DNA of 64,000 nt, from positions 372,001-436,000 of the forward strand of contig NZ_JAGGJZ010000001.1 of NCBI RefSeq assembly GCF_017873235.1, written 5' to 3'. This stretch comes from Clostridium moniliforme. GTDB lineage: Bacteria; Bacillota; Clostridia; Clostridiales; Clostridiaceae. Each line of letters starts with the position of its first letter. Position 1 is the stretch's first letter. Below the pieces are notes generated by a model that had not been told where the DNA came from, made no database searches, and saw only the letters and a program-made list of their open reading frames with translations. Positions 8,938 to 17,919 of this stretch are shown here, one piece after another. The position numbers and the translations under genes are program-made.

Positions 8938-9935
8938 TAATACCCCTCCTTAAGACTAAAAGGCTTGAATTCTTTGTCCTCCATTATAAATTTAATAAGT
9001 TTATAACAATCTAATTTTATAGCTGTTTTATAACTAATTTTTCTTTTTAATTTTGGATGAGCAAATACTGATTCTAATCTTTCTTCAAAAGCTTTTATAA
9101 ATATATTTCTTCCTTCCTCATTAAGTAAACAATAATTAACCTTTCTATCAAAATGCTTATCCACCTTAAGCATCTTCCTATTTACTAAATCAAAAATAGT
9201 TCTATAAACAATAACTGGCTTAAATACCTCACTTATATCTAAGCTTAATGAAAATCTTCCTTCAGATGGTTCATGCAAAAAACTTATTCTTTGATCTAAA
9301 TGAGTTCTATATATTGATGATATGGTCTTTGTATATAACAATGAATTACCAAAGGATATTAATGCATTTATAGGATTATCTGGTGGCCTTTTACATCTTT
9401 TATTCATAACAAAATCTTCTGGAAGTATAACTTTAAACTCTGAATAAAATCTTTGCCAAACCTCTCCTTCTATAGACATTAAAGTATTTATATCATTTGC
9501 TTCTGTAACTCTTTTATAAAACTCAAGTTTTATAAAGTCCAAGGTTCCCTTTACTTCTTTTTTATTATGTTTATAGTAATGGTATAAAACTTCATAAATA
9601 TTTTCTCCAATTCCATTTACTATTTTTTTAGCTATTGTGATCCTATTATTTTCAAAAGATTTTACTTGTTTTACAATAAGTTTTCCACTATTGTATTTAT
9701 TTTTAGGATAAAAGGTTCCACTATAACCCTCATAATAATTAAAGAAATGTATTATTATATTATTCCTTGATATAAAATCTAAAAGTTTTGTATTTATACT
9801 AATTTCATTTAAGCAGTAAATTTCTTTAGTTCCCTCAACTGGAATATAAACATTTCTTCCATTTTTTCTAAAACATAAAGAATTATCTTTTCTTGTAAGC
9901 TCTCCCATTGAAGTTATATATTTTGTACTTGCCAT
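8937..9935 (-). CDS. cas1: CRISPR-associated endonuclease Cas1 (type I-B)
   Basis: A 332-residue spacer integrase. The N-terminal beta domain covers about residues 1-85. The all-helical domain carries the metal ligands E156 (SIEGEVW), H221 (FLHEPSEGRFSL) and E236 (LDISEVF). Together with Cas2 and probably Cas4 it selects, trims and integrates prespacers. Length and the catalytic triad are intact, so adaptation should be functional. An AAGGGAGTGACAAT ribosome binding site precedes the ATG. The 69-base gap from cas4 has no terminator. Confidence 0.96.
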   Translation of the reverse strand: MASTKYITSMGELTRKDNSLCFRKNGRNVYIPVEGTKEIYCLNEISINTKLLDFISRNNIIIHFFNYYEGYSGTFYPKNKYNSGKLIVKQVKSFENNRITIAKKIVNGIGENIYEVLYHYYKHNKKEVKGTLDFIKLEFYKRVTEANDINTLMSIEGEVWQRFYSEFKVILPEDFVMNKRCKRPPDNPINALISFGNSLLYTKTISSIYRTHLDQRISFLHEPSEGRFSLSLDISEVFKPVIVYRTIFDLVNRKMLKVDKHFDRKVNYCLLNEEGRNIFIKAFEERLESVFAHPKLKRKISYKTAIKLDCYKLIKFIMEDKEFKPFSLKEGY

Positions 9936-10004
9936 ATTGTCACTCCCTTAAATATCTTAATTCCTAAATACCATTCTCCACATAACTATTTTTAAAAACT
10001 ATTA

Positions 10005-10496
10005 TTATATATAACAATATTCATAATAAGCACACTTTTTACATTTTAGTTCATTTATAACTTTAGGAATTTCATCTTTATTTAGTAAATTCTCAATTTC
10101 TTTTACATATTCATCAAGTTTATTTTCTTCTTCCTCATTTAATTCTATTATTACCGTTTTTTTCTTTATTTTATTTTTTTCTATAAATTCAAGTTTTCCT
10201 TTTCTAATAATACCTTTCTCCTTAAGTACTTTAAGATAAAATAGTAATTGCCACTTTGCAGCTTCTACATCAGCATCAGATTTTTTCACTTCTGTTAAGT
10301 ATTCTTTTGTAAGTTTATCTATCTTAACATTGTCTATTTCAATTTCTGTATTTTTATTATTTTGTCTCTCTTCATGTAATGTTCTTCCAATATTAACTAT
10401 CTCACTGTTATCTTCTAAGTTAATCCTATTTCCATGAAGATAACACTGCCTTTTACAATGAAAATAATAATTTATTAATGTACCATTAACCTTCAT
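10005..10496 (-). CDS. cas4: CRISPR-associated exonuclease Cas4
   Basis: A 163-residue RecB-like nuclease. The iron-sulfur cysteines are C14 (or C18) near the N-terminus and C152, C155 and C161 at the C-terminus (CKKCAYYEYC). RecB motifs are present: GRTLHEE (His), the IDNVKIDK region (Asp), TEVKKSD (Glu-x-Lys) and the WQLLFYL helix. Cas4 trims prespacers and fixes PAM choice and orientation with Cas1-Cas2. It lies between cas3 and cas1, the normal type I-B position. The start ATG is preceded by AAAGGGTGAAAAAAT, a usable ribosome binding site. Confidence 0.93.
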   Translation of the reverse strand: MKVNGTLINYYFHCKRQCYLHGNRINLEDNSEIVNIGRTLHEERQNNKNTEIEIDNVKIDKLTKEYLTEVKKSDADVEAAKWQLLFYLKVLKEKGIIRKGKLEFIEKNKIKKKTVIIELNEEEENKLDEYVKEIENLLNKDEIPKVINELKCKKCAYYEYCYI

Positions 10497-10520
10497 ATTT
10501 TTTCACCCTTTACTTTAATA

Positions 10521-13166
10521 TTAAATAAATTCTCCTATTTTACTTTCAAATTTTTCTTTATTAAGCTTTCCATCTTCATCAAAATATTCATTTCCATCTT
10601 CTATATAAAGAAGTTCCCCAATTCTATCATTGTAATTAAATGAATCCTTTGTTCTTATTCTATATATAAAATAATTCATTTTTGCTTTAACTTCTGATAG
10701 CTTAACCTTTTTCTCTGCAAAACCTATTGAATTATTCATAAGTAAATCTCTATATTCATACCAAACAGCCTTACCTACTATCTCTTCTTTATTTCCACTA
10801 TTATTTTCTTTTTCTAATTTATAATTTAAAAATATTTGAATATCATTTTTATCATCATCTATTAGTTTCATTTTCTCTTCAATTTTTTTAAAATTTAAAT
10901 TTCCTACCTCTTCTTTAAAAAAACTTTCTGTATTTAATTCATTATACCTTGATGTATTATTAAGTAACTTTACATTTATTTTTTTAAAATATTTAGGAAA
11001 ATCCTTAGTTACTAATATTTCTCTTATTTCCTTATTTTTAAGTGTTACATCATCATTATTTCTAACATCTTCTTTATAAATAGCAGTTGCTGCATCTAAA
11101 TTAAAGAAATATACAATTGAATCTTCTTTTAGGCAAGATCTATTTATTCTTCCTAAAAATTGCTCTTCACTATCAAATATAGAATAATCTTTAAATCCTA
11201 TATCCATATCAATGTCCACTCCAGCTTCAATGACTTGAGTTGCCACTAATATAACATCTTTTAATCCATCTACTTTCTTTTTTTTATTTCCCTTTATTTC
11301 ATTTATTATTTTTTCTCTTTCAACAGAATTATCATCGCCTGTTAAAAGCCTAACTTCACTATTAATTTCACCAAATTCTTTTTCTTCTTTAAGTCTATCA
11401 AAAAATTTATAAGCACTAGATTTTTTAATAAATTCAACTAATATTCTTTTGCATTTATACTCTTTTATTTTTTCTACTAAATCATTAAATACATTTTCTT
11501 CATTAACATCTTCCTTATCTCTTATTAAGTCATAGTTAATTTTTACTCTATCTTTAAATAGCTTGTTATTAAAATATTTTCCTCTATTATTTATTAATGA
11601 ATGGGATATACTCTCTCCCATAATAAGATCATTTAAATTTGGAAGAGTTGCAGACATTATTATTATTTTTATATTTAATATTTTAGAAAATCCATTTAAA
11701 AACTCTATAATTTCTCTCCAAATTTTATTTTTATAACTTTGAATTTCGTCTAGAATAATTACACTATTTGCAACTTGATGAAATGGGAATATATCTTCTT
11801 TTCTACTTCCAAACATATAAGAAAATAAAGATACATGGGTTGTTAAAATCATTGGATAATTTAAGAATTCTCTATTTAAAAGAGCTTTTTCAAAACTTTC
11901 AAAGGATTGTTCTTCATTCTCTTTTACCTTTTTATTGTTTTGAATTTTAATAGGAAATAATGAGTTTATAACTGATATATTATTAAGCACTTCCTCATTA
12001 TTTTTATAAATTTCTTCTAAAATACTTATATTTTGTTCAACTAATGTATTAAAAGGATATACATAATATATTTTGTTTAACTTTTTATCTTTTTCAAGAA
12101 GTTTAAAAGCTAAATTATTTGCTACATTACTTTTACCACTTCCTGTTGGTGCTTCTAAGTAAAAAATATTTTTATCTAAATTTTTTTCTAATTCTTTTTC
12201 TGCATCTAAAAACATTTCTGTTCTAAGAATATTTATGTTACTTACATTTGATAAATCTTTATCTTTTGAATATTCTTCTTTTTCATATTTTCTTATTGAT
12301 TTGTATATTTCACCATTTTTAAAATCATCATAAAAGGTATTTATATTATCTATTTTCCCTATATTCTTTATTTTAGTTCCACTCATATATTCACTTGTTC
12401 CATAATAATCACAGGCTATAAGTATTGAAAGCATAAATCTTACATAAGTATATATAGTTATTTCAGCTATAAATTTACTATCATCTTCACTTAAAGTATT
12501 TTTAAATTCATTATATCTTTTATATAATTTATCTATTTTCCCTTCACTTAGATTTAAAATTTCAAAATAAACTGGATTTATTATAGACTTAGTTCTATCA
12601 ATTTTATCTTTATTAAAATTCTCTAAAAGTTTATTAATAAACTCTTTCATAGAATCTAATCCTGAATGATGTCTTGATATAATATAAGAATTTAAAAGTA
12701 TTAATGCTAAAAACTTATAATAATTTTCTTTCGTAATTAAGCCTGCTTTTTTAAGTTCTAAGGCTCTTTTAAAATAATAGTCTATATAAATTATTGAAGA
12801 ATAAATAGAATGCTTTGAATCATCAATATTTTTTGAAATTTCAACATCCAATTTATTATTCATTTTTTTCTTTTGAAATATAGGATTTATTTTGCCTATA
12901 TCATGCATTGTTATTATTGAAATTAGCATTTCTTTGAAAAAATCTTTTTCATCATTACTACATTCTTTTAAAAATATATTTTCAAAATTAGAAAAAATAT
13001 TATTTAAATCTTTATCTACAAGTATCTTTTTAAAATATTTTTTACATAAATTAATATGACAACTTAAAGTTTCATCATTTTTTTCTTCATTTATATGTGC
13101 CAAAATTTTGTAATCTTCTTTTATTAAATCTTCTATATTAAATTTATCAATTAAATCTATATACAT
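10521..13166 (-). CDS. cas3: CRISPR-associated helicase/nuclease Cas3 (HD domain fused to helicase)
   Basis: An 881-residue effector nuclease recruited by Cascade to unwind and degrade target DNA. The N-terminal HD domain has H24, H37, the H88-D89 pair (TMHDIGK) and SRHHSG near 165-168. The helicase domain has APTGSGKS at about 339-346, a DEIQ box at 473-476 (LDEIQSYKNKIW), MSATLP at about 504-509, then QVIEAGVDID and an EQFLGRINR motif VI. All catalytic motifs appear intact. It lies between cas5 and cas4 with an AAAGGAGA ribosome binding site, in the same operon as the surveillance-complex genes. Confidence 0.95.
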   Translation of the reverse strand: MYIDLIDKFNIEDLIKEDYKILAHINEEKNDETLSCHINLCKKYFKKILVDKDLNNIFSNFENIFLKECSNDEKDFFKEMLISIITMHDIGKINPIFQKKKMNNKLDVEISKNIDDSKHSIYSSIIYIDYYFKRALELKKAGLITKENYYKFLALILLNSYIISRHHSGLDSMKEFINKLLENFNKDKIDRTKSIINPVYFEILNLSEGKIDKLYKRYNEFKNTLSEDDSKFIAEITIYTYVRFMLSILIACDYYGTSEYMSGTKIKNIGKIDNINTFYDDFKNGEIYKSIRKYEKEEYSKDKDLSNVSNINILRTEMFLDAEKELEKNLDKNIFYLEAPTGSGKSNVANNLAFKLLEKDKKLNKIYYVYPFNTLVEQNISILEEIYKNNEEVLNNISVINSLFPIKIQNNKKVKENEEQSFESFEKALLNREFLNYPMILTTHVSLFSYMFGSRKEDIFPFHQVANSVIILDEIQSYKNKIWREIIEFLNGFSKILNIKIIIMSATLPNLNDLIMGESISHSLINNRGKYFNNKLFKDRVKINYDLIRDKEDVNEENVFNDLVEKIKEYKCKRILVEFIKKSSAYKFFDRLKEEKEFGEINSEVRLLTGDDNSVEREKIINEIKGNKKKKVDGLKDVILVATQVIEAGVDIDMDIGFKDYSIFDSEEQFLGRINRSCLKEDSIVYFFNLDAATAIYKEDVRNNDDVTLKNKEIREILVTKDFPKYFKKINVKLLNNTSRYNELNTESFFKEEVGNLNFKKIEEKMKLIDDDKNDIQIFLNYKLEKENNSGNKEEIVGKAVWYEYRDLLMNNSIGFAEKKVKLSEVKAKMNYFIYRIRTKDSFNYNDRIGELLYIEDGNEYFDEDGKLNKEKFESKIGEFI

Positions 13167-13230
13167 ATCCTTCTCCTTTTTTATATTTACTTAAAATTAA
13201 AGGAGGGATAGTCACCCTCCTTTAAATTAA

Positions 13231-14025
13231 TTATATAAATTGAATATTTTTATTTAAAACTTTATAGCTTAAACTACCATCTATCTCTTCTAAATAATTA
13301 TTTGTATATATTAAATCTTCTAATATATATTTATTAGTTTCAGCATCAAGTTTTAAAGGAAGCCTCTCTTCATATTTAAATACATTCCTTATATTCTTCT
13401 CATTCTCATCATCATCTTCTTCGTCATCTTCATAATTTATTTCTAATTTATACGTTCCCTTTATAAAAAAACTATTAATATAATGAGCATGAGTTATCTT
13501 TTCGCATTCTTCTAAACTTGGATGTATTATTTCTGCCATATGGTCATTTTTCCCTAAATAAGGTATATATATATAACTTTTATTTAGTATAGATTCTGAA
13601 ACTTTTATAGCTTCTTCATTATCTAAAAGCACATATATATCCCAAGATGGATTTTCAAGCCATTGTTCTTTTACAATAAGATTTCCCCCCTGCTCCTTTG
13701 AAGCATATCCAACAGAATTATTAAAAACATTAACTTTTTTATCGATTATTCCATTTTCATTATTTGGAACAATAGAAATTTTTAAATCTTTAAGTTTCTC
13801 ATAAAACTCTGGAAAATCTATATTGTTTTGATCCTTTTTATCTTTTTTATTCTTTTTACAATATGAGTTCATACTGTTATAACCTTTATATCCAAGTATT
13901 GCTCCAAAAAGGCCTGTAAGGGCAACTTTATGAATATGCCCATAAGTAAAATAAAGGTAACTATTAACATCAGGCTTTTTGAAGAATGCTGTACTTCCCC
14001 TTAATGTAAATTTTAAAGCCTGCAT
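13231..14025 (-). CDS. cas5b: CRISPR-associated protein Cas5 (type I-B)
   Basis: A 264-residue RAMP protein. The N-terminus (MQALKFTLRGSTAFFKKPDVNS...YFTYGHIHKVALTGLFGAILGY) is the diagnostic Cas5 start. It contains the glycine-rich LTGLFGAILGYKGYN segment and a long acidic loop (NYEDDEEDDDENEKN) in the middle. In Cascade, Cas5 holds the 5 prime handle of the crRNA next to Cas8. It starts 4 bases after the cas7 stop, so it is tightly coupled. The subtype label (Hmari/Tneap) is from general resemblance only. Confidence 0.93.
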   Translation of the reverse strand: MQALKFTLRGSTAFFKKPDVNSYLYFTYGHIHKVALTGLFGAILGYKGYNSMNSYCKKNKKDKKDQNNIDFPEFYEKLKDLKISIVPNNENGIIDKKVNVFNNSVGYASKEQGGNLIVKEQWLENPSWDIYVLLDNEEAIKVSESILNKSYIYIPYLGKNDHMAEIIHPSLEECEKITHAHYINSFFIKGTYKLEINYEDDEEDDDENEKNIRNVFKYEERLPLKLDAETNKYILEDLIYTNNYLEEIDGSLSYKVLNKNIQFI

Positions 14026-14029
14026 TTAA

Positions 14030-14992
14030 CTACACCTCTTTTTTGCTAAAAATATTGTAGCATTTAGCTCCTTCAAAATCAGGTTCAATTTCTATAGTTA
14101 ATGGGTTATAATAAATCTCTATACTTTTAATTCTATCTTCTACACCATCTAATACTTCTTTAAAATTAAGTTTAAAAATATTTTTATTTTCACCCTTTAT
14201 AAATTCAATGTATTTATCTAAGTTTGGTAAATATAATGTTTCATCAGTTTCAATAAATATAGATATTTCATTTTCACAGCCAACCTTAGAATTTGTTGCA
14301 AAAGCTGTTGCTGATGAAATTGCTGCATCTTTAAATTTTTCATAGTCCTCTTCTGTATATCCATCAGTTAAATCTAAATCTACAAACTCCTTATATGCTA
14401 AAGGATTTATAACAAATGGATAGCAATAGTGTGCTTCTGGTGTTACAATTTTACTACCTAAAGTTGAATTTTTTGCATCTTCTTTATCTTCTTTTTTAAT
14501 TTTTTTATCAAGTTTTTCACTTGCATCTCTAAAAGGTGAAAGAATTTTTTGTTCTTCAGCTTCAGCATCTTCATATATGTTATATCCTTGTCCTATTTGT
14601 ACTGCACCTGTTATAGAAATATTATTTCCTTCCTCTGCAAATGTTGCACCAAAGTTTTTAACATCTATTGCATTAAAAAGATTTTTTAAAACCTTTGTTC
14701 CATCTTTTTCATCTTTCAAGTTTTCCACTTCAAAAATTTGCTCATATCTTTCTTTTAATGATTTTGGAACTAGGGAAAGCTCTCCATTTTTATTTTCTGA
14801 AAATCTCATTGATTTTATATAAAGAACCTTTTCTCCAGCATTATCCCAAGATTTTTTCATAGGATATTTTAGTGCTTTATCACTTCCAAATATATTCCCA
14901 TCAGAAGTAGTCTTTGGATATCCTGTAAAATCAGCATTCCAGTTTGCCATTATTGATGAAATTCCAATTATTCCATAAACTCTCTTATTCAT
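14030..14992 (-). CDS. cas7b: CRISPR-associated protein Cas7 (Csh2-like, type I-B)
   Basis: A 320-residue Cascade backbone protein, several copies of which coat the crRNA spacer. The N-terminus (MNKRVYGIIGISSIMANWNADFTGYPKTTSDGNIFGSDKALKYPMKKSW) matches Cas7 of the Csh2/Cst2 group. A later EAHYCYPFVINPL and DGYTEEDYEKFKDA segment is also characteristic. It lies 6 bases downstream of cas8b and 4 bases upstream of cas5, so the three are translationally linked. A lysine-rich internal loop (residues 155-175) may be the thumb. Confidence 0.93.
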   Translation of the reverse strand: MNKRVYGIIGISSIMANWNADFTGYPKTTSDGNIFGSDKALKYPMKKSWDNAGEKVLYIKSMRFSENKNGELSLVPKSLKERYEQIFEVENLKDEKDGTKVLKNLFNAIDVKNFGATFAEEGNNISITGAVQIGQGYNIYEDAEAEEQKILSPFRDASEKLDKKIKKEDKEDAKNSTLGSKIVTPEAHYCYPFVINPLAYKEFVDLDLTDGYTEEDYEKFKDAAISSATAFATNSKVGCENEISIFIETDETLYLPNLDKYIEFIKGENKNIFKLNFKEVLDGVEDRIKSIEIYYNPLTIEIEPDFEGAKCYNIFSKKEV

Positions 14993-14998
14993 AATTAC

Positions 14999-16762
14999 CT
15001 AACTCTCCTTCTTTTCATAAATTATATTATTACTTAAATATCCTGCAATAATTAAATCCTTATTAATATTCCCTTCAATTTCATACCCAATAATCATTGA
15101 ATATAAATTTTTAAATCTAACATCTTTATCTAAATCTAAATCATAATTATATTTCATATATAATTGCCCAAGTTTTCTTTTTATAAGTTCATTATTTTTA
15201 GCATTTATTATTGGATTAGCTAATGATAAAGGTTTATTTTTCCCCTTACTTTTACCTAATAAAAATCCTGTTAATTGACCTACTGCAAAAAAGTACTCAT
15301 TGTCATTATCTATTTTTGAATCACCCTTTTCAAATATCTTAATTCTTAAATTATCCTTTATAGAACTTAAAATATCTGCCATACTTTCATCACCTTTCAC
15401 TAAGTATTCTTTTAATGAATACTTTAAATTAAATTCATTCATAGCTTTTATAAAATATCCATTTTCTAAATTTGATTTTATAACTAAATCTGCTGATTTA
15501 TTTAATACATTCCAAAGATTATTATTGTTTCCTTTATAAAACCATTCACCTAATTTATTTCTAGACATTATTAATGCTCTTTTTATTGCCTCTTCCTTTA
15601 TTGGAATATCCTCTGAAAAATAATTCTTAATTAAAAATCTATTAAAGAAAAATATATTAATAAGACTTTCAATATCTCTTAATTTAATTTTCTTATCATA
15701 TTCTTCAACATCATCATTCTCTTTTTTGTTCTTATATAAAATATCCGTATCTATATCTAAAACATTTTTAAATTCAAAGGATGTTTTTAAATATGGACTA
15801 TAATTTGATATTACATCAGAATCAATTATTTCAGTTTCTTTACCTTTTCTAATTCTTAAATACATTCCACTAAAGTTTCTTTCTAAAGATTCTCCATCCT
15901 TTAAAGCCTTTATATCGTCCTCTCCTATATAAATGTTATATTTACCTTCAGATGCTAAATTAAATAAATAATCAAAAATCTTCTTTTGTAATAAAACTTC
16001 TTCTTGATTTATTAAATAAGGTACTTTAACTTTTCTTGTTTTATTTTCAAGATAAGGTTTTTTTGAATTTAATCCCATATTGTCATTAGGAAGTCCAATT
16101 ATCCCCTCTTCAGTTTCTATATTAAAATCATTACTGTTATAAATATTAGGTATAAGATAACGTTTACCTTCCCTTTCAAAAGAGTCTTCATCATAAAAGA
16201 AAAATATCTTAAGATAATTTTTGCTTGAATCTATATTTAAATTAAATATATTTTCTTTAATCCAATTTTTTATTTGTAATATTTTTTCTTTATCAACTTC
16301 TCCAAGTTCTTCTTCAACGCTTAAATATAAAGCTTTAGCTTTAGGTTTCTTTTCATATTTAATTAGTGGATTTTCTAATATTTTATAATAGTTATCAATT
16401 ATCTCTTCTGTAAGCTTTCTTTTCTTAGTTTTACTATCTTCAATTAAGCTTTCTTTCTTTATAAAGAAACTTAAATAATTATTGCTCTGAATTATCTTTT
16501 TTCTATCAATAGCCTTTTGAATATCTAATTTACTATTATAATCTAATTTACATAAAAGACTAAACTTATCTATTGTTCTATCTACTGTTTTTGTCTTTTT
16601 ATCCATTAAAATATCTGTTCTAAAGGTTTCATGTAAATTACCGCCTTCATCTGGCTCTATAATTATATATGTTCCATCTGCTGGTACATACCCATCTAAT
16701 ATTACATCATCTAAATGATCTTTTTTAATAGATTTTATAGAGTCCATAACTTTACTTATCAT
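14999..16762 (-). CDS. cas8b: CRISPR-associated large subunit Cas8b (TM1802/Csh1 family)
   Basis: A 587-residue large subunit of type I-B Cascade, responsible for PAM reading and Cas3 recruitment in this subtype. Recognised by position and by the TM1802-type N-terminal segment with IQSNNYLSFFIKKESL at about residues 90-105. The middle contains an LRIRKGKE region, and the C-terminal helical part (GQLTGFLLGKSKGKNKPLSLANPIINAKNNELIKR) can act as the small subunit. Only one cysteine is present, so the CxxC zinc ribbon found in some family members is absent here. The ribosome binding site is AGGAGG. Confidence 0.9.
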   Translation of the reverse strand: MISKVMDSIKSIKKDHLDDVILDGYVPADGTYIIIEPDEGGNLHETFRTDILMDKKTKTVDRTIDKFSLLCKLDYNSKLDIQKAIDRKKIIQSNNYLSFFIKKESLIEDSKTKKRKLTEEIIDNYYKILENPLIKYEKKPKAKALYLSVEEELGEVDKEKILQIKNWIKENIFNLNIDSSKNYLKIFFFYDEDSFEREGKRYLIPNIYNSNDFNIETEEGIIGLPNDNMGLNSKKPYLENKTRKVKVPYLINQEEVLLQKKIFDYLFNLASEGKYNIYIGEDDIKALKDGESLERNFSGMYLRIRKGKETEIIDSDVISNYSPYLKTSFEFKNVLDIDTDILYKNKKENDDVEEYDKKIKLRDIESLINIFFFNRFLIKNYFSEDIPIKEEAIKRALIMSRNKLGEWFYKGNNNNLWNVLNKSADLVIKSNLENGYFIKAMNEFNLKYSLKEYLVKGDESMADILSSIKDNLRIKIFEKGDSKIDNDNEYFFAVGQLTGFLLGKSKGKNKPLSLANPIINAKNNELIKRKLGQLYMKYNYDLDLDKDVRFKNLYSMIIGYEIEGNINKDLIIAGYLSNNIIYEKKES

Positions 16763-16777
16763 ATTTTTTCCTCCTTT

Positions 16778-17470
16778 CTATAGGTATCTAAAGTTCATAT
16801 AACCTGCTCCTCTAGGATTAAATTCTCCAACTCCAACCCCTAATGCAAAATAAGCTAACTCTTGAGATTTCTCATCATCTGCTATATTATACGAAACTTT
16901 ATCTCCTAATAATTTTCTACCTTTATAGTTTATAGCTACTGGTTTTCTATTCTTAAATTCCATAGCTATAAATAATGGAAAGTCTTCTTCTATTTTTTCT
17001 CCTGTATAGTTATTATATTTTTTAATTAAATTAGATTTAACTCTATTTTCAAAGTATTCTAAAGAATAATTTCCTCTCCAATAGCCTACTTCGTTCTTTA
17101 ATATTATTGGAGTTATAGAATATATTTTAGATATATTCTTTTTCTTAATTATTTTTTCATCAACCTTTAAAACTTTTAAATAATTTGTATAGTTTTTAGG
17201 AAGTTCTTCTGCTAAATATATTGCTAATTCTTTACTAACGGTTCTTATTTGAAATGTATAAATATTATCTTCTTTATAAACCTTGTCATTTTCTAAAGGA
17301 TAAAATCCATTAAAGCAATAATTTTTAAAGCAATTTTTTTTGTGTAATTCTAAAAAATTTTCACTTTTACCTAAAACCAAGTCTATTAAAAAACCTTCTT
17401 GAGATAATATTTCATTTTCTAATATATTTTTTAATAAATAAACTTTTACCGACAATTCAAAAACTTGCAT
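16778..17470 (-). CDS. cas6: CRISPR-associated endoribonuclease Cas6
   Basis: A 230-residue pre-crRNA processing nuclease. The C-terminal glycine-rich loop of Cas6 is present as GVGVGEFNPRGAGYMNFRYL. Two ferredoxin-like halves are suggested by VFELSVKVYLLKNI and by the strand/helix pattern of the second half. It should cut each repeat before the last eight bases (ATTTAAAT in transcript orientation), leaving the 5 prime handle. The start ATG has AAAGGAGC upstream. It is the first cas gene, 13 bases after the 41-residue ORF, and the cas8b gene follows 15 bases later. Confidence 0.92.
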   Translation of the reverse strand: MQVFELSVKVYLLKNILENEILSQEGFLIDLVLGKSENFLELHKKNCFKNYCFNGFYPLENDKVYKEDNIYTFQIRTVSKELAIYLAEELPKNYTNYLKVLKVDEKIIKKKNISKIYSITPIILKNEVGYWRGNYSLEYFENRVKSNLIKKYNNYTGEKIEEDFPLFIAMEFKNRKPVAINYKGRKLLGDKVSYNIADDEKSQELAYFALGVGVGEFNPRGAGYMNFRYL

Positions 17471-17483
17471 AAATCCAGCTCCT

Positions 17484-17609
17484 TTATAATGTTCTATTTA
17501 TAATTAATTTTTTAATAATATCAATAGTAATAAGTTTTTTTGATATTTCAGTTATCATTTTTCCATCTTTATATTCATTTTTTAGATTTAAACTATATTT
17601 ATTTTTCAT
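17484..17609 (-). CDS. Small 41-residue ORF heading the cas operon, function unknown
   Basis: A 41-residue ORF starting at ATG 17609, with GGAGA six bases upstream of the start. It ends 13 bases before the cas6 start. The product is lysine- and isoleucine-rich (11 Lys, 9 Ile), with an N-terminal polar part and a C-terminal amphipathic helix (ISKKLITIDIIKKLIINRTL). I do not recognise it. The good ribosome binding site and close spacing suggest it is translated with cas6, but a chance ORF cannot be excluded. The frame extends to an ATG at 17675, which has a weaker upstream site and would begin inside the degenerate repeat. Confidence 0.45.
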   Translation of the reverse strand: MKNKYSLNLKNEYKDGKMITEISKKLITIDIIKKLIINRTL

Positions 17610-17627
17610 ATAATTTCTCCATATTTT

Positions 17628-17712
17628 CATTCTTTTATTAATAATGATTATATAATAAAATAAATAACATCTCATGTTGCTGTTAATTAATAAACCATTC
17701 TTTTATTAATAA
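17628..17712. repeat. Two 17-bp direct repeats flanking the degenerate CRISPR repeat
   Basis: CATTCTTTTATTAATAA occurs exactly at 17628-17644 and again at 17696-17712, 68 bases apart, one copy on each side of the degenerate repeat at 17659-17688. A CATTC motif is also found in the leader flank of the main array and in the right flank of the solitary repeat. The pair may be regulator sites or a small duplication. Confidence 0.75.
17659..17688 (-). CRISPR. Degenerate CRISPR repeat in the cas operon upstream region
   Basis: Ungapped alignment to the array repeat gives 20 of 30 matches, including the core AC-A-CTC-TGTT and the GTTAAT end. The differing core bases read CATCTCATGTT, which resembles the repeat used in other clostridial I-B systems (established knowledge, from memory). 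Orientation is the same as the array. A predicted promoter of the 41-residue ORF and cas6 has its -35 (ATGAGA, 17675-17670) inside this repeat and its -10 (TATAAT, 17652-17647) 17 bases on. Confidence 0.55.
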
Positions 17713-17919
17713 ATTTAAAAACATAATTATGTTAATGTTTACATTTTTATGTTAAATCTAATTTATTTTAATGTAAATACATATTTAGTTAAATAATCGT
17801 TTTAATTATAAACTATTATTTAACATTATCTTTTGTTTATTAAGTTATTGCTTTTTAGATTAATTTTTTTAATTATTTGTTAACTAATAAATTAAATACT
17901 TTAATATTATAATATAGAA
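17713..17919 (-). promoter_or_regulatory. Upstream control region between CRISPR trailer and cas operon
   Basis: The sequence is over 80 percent A+T. It holds a perfect 14-base palindrome AACATAATTATGTT (17720-17733), which could be an operator. An inverted pair GTTTACAT/ATGTAAAT surrounds a possible minus-strand promoter: TTTACA (17777-17772), 17 bases, TAACAT (17754-17749). The left end of the CRISPR array adjoins on the right. No ORF is supported here. Confidence 0.35.

Noticed and set aside
17484..17688. CreTA-type toxin-antitoxin RNA pair in the cas operon
   Set aside because: The published pairs need a toxin RNA with rare codons or a minimal ORF and a seed-matched antitoxin guide. The small ORF has ordinary codons and the 17-base match is not at the seed end. 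Kept only as a weaker autoregulation hypothesis.
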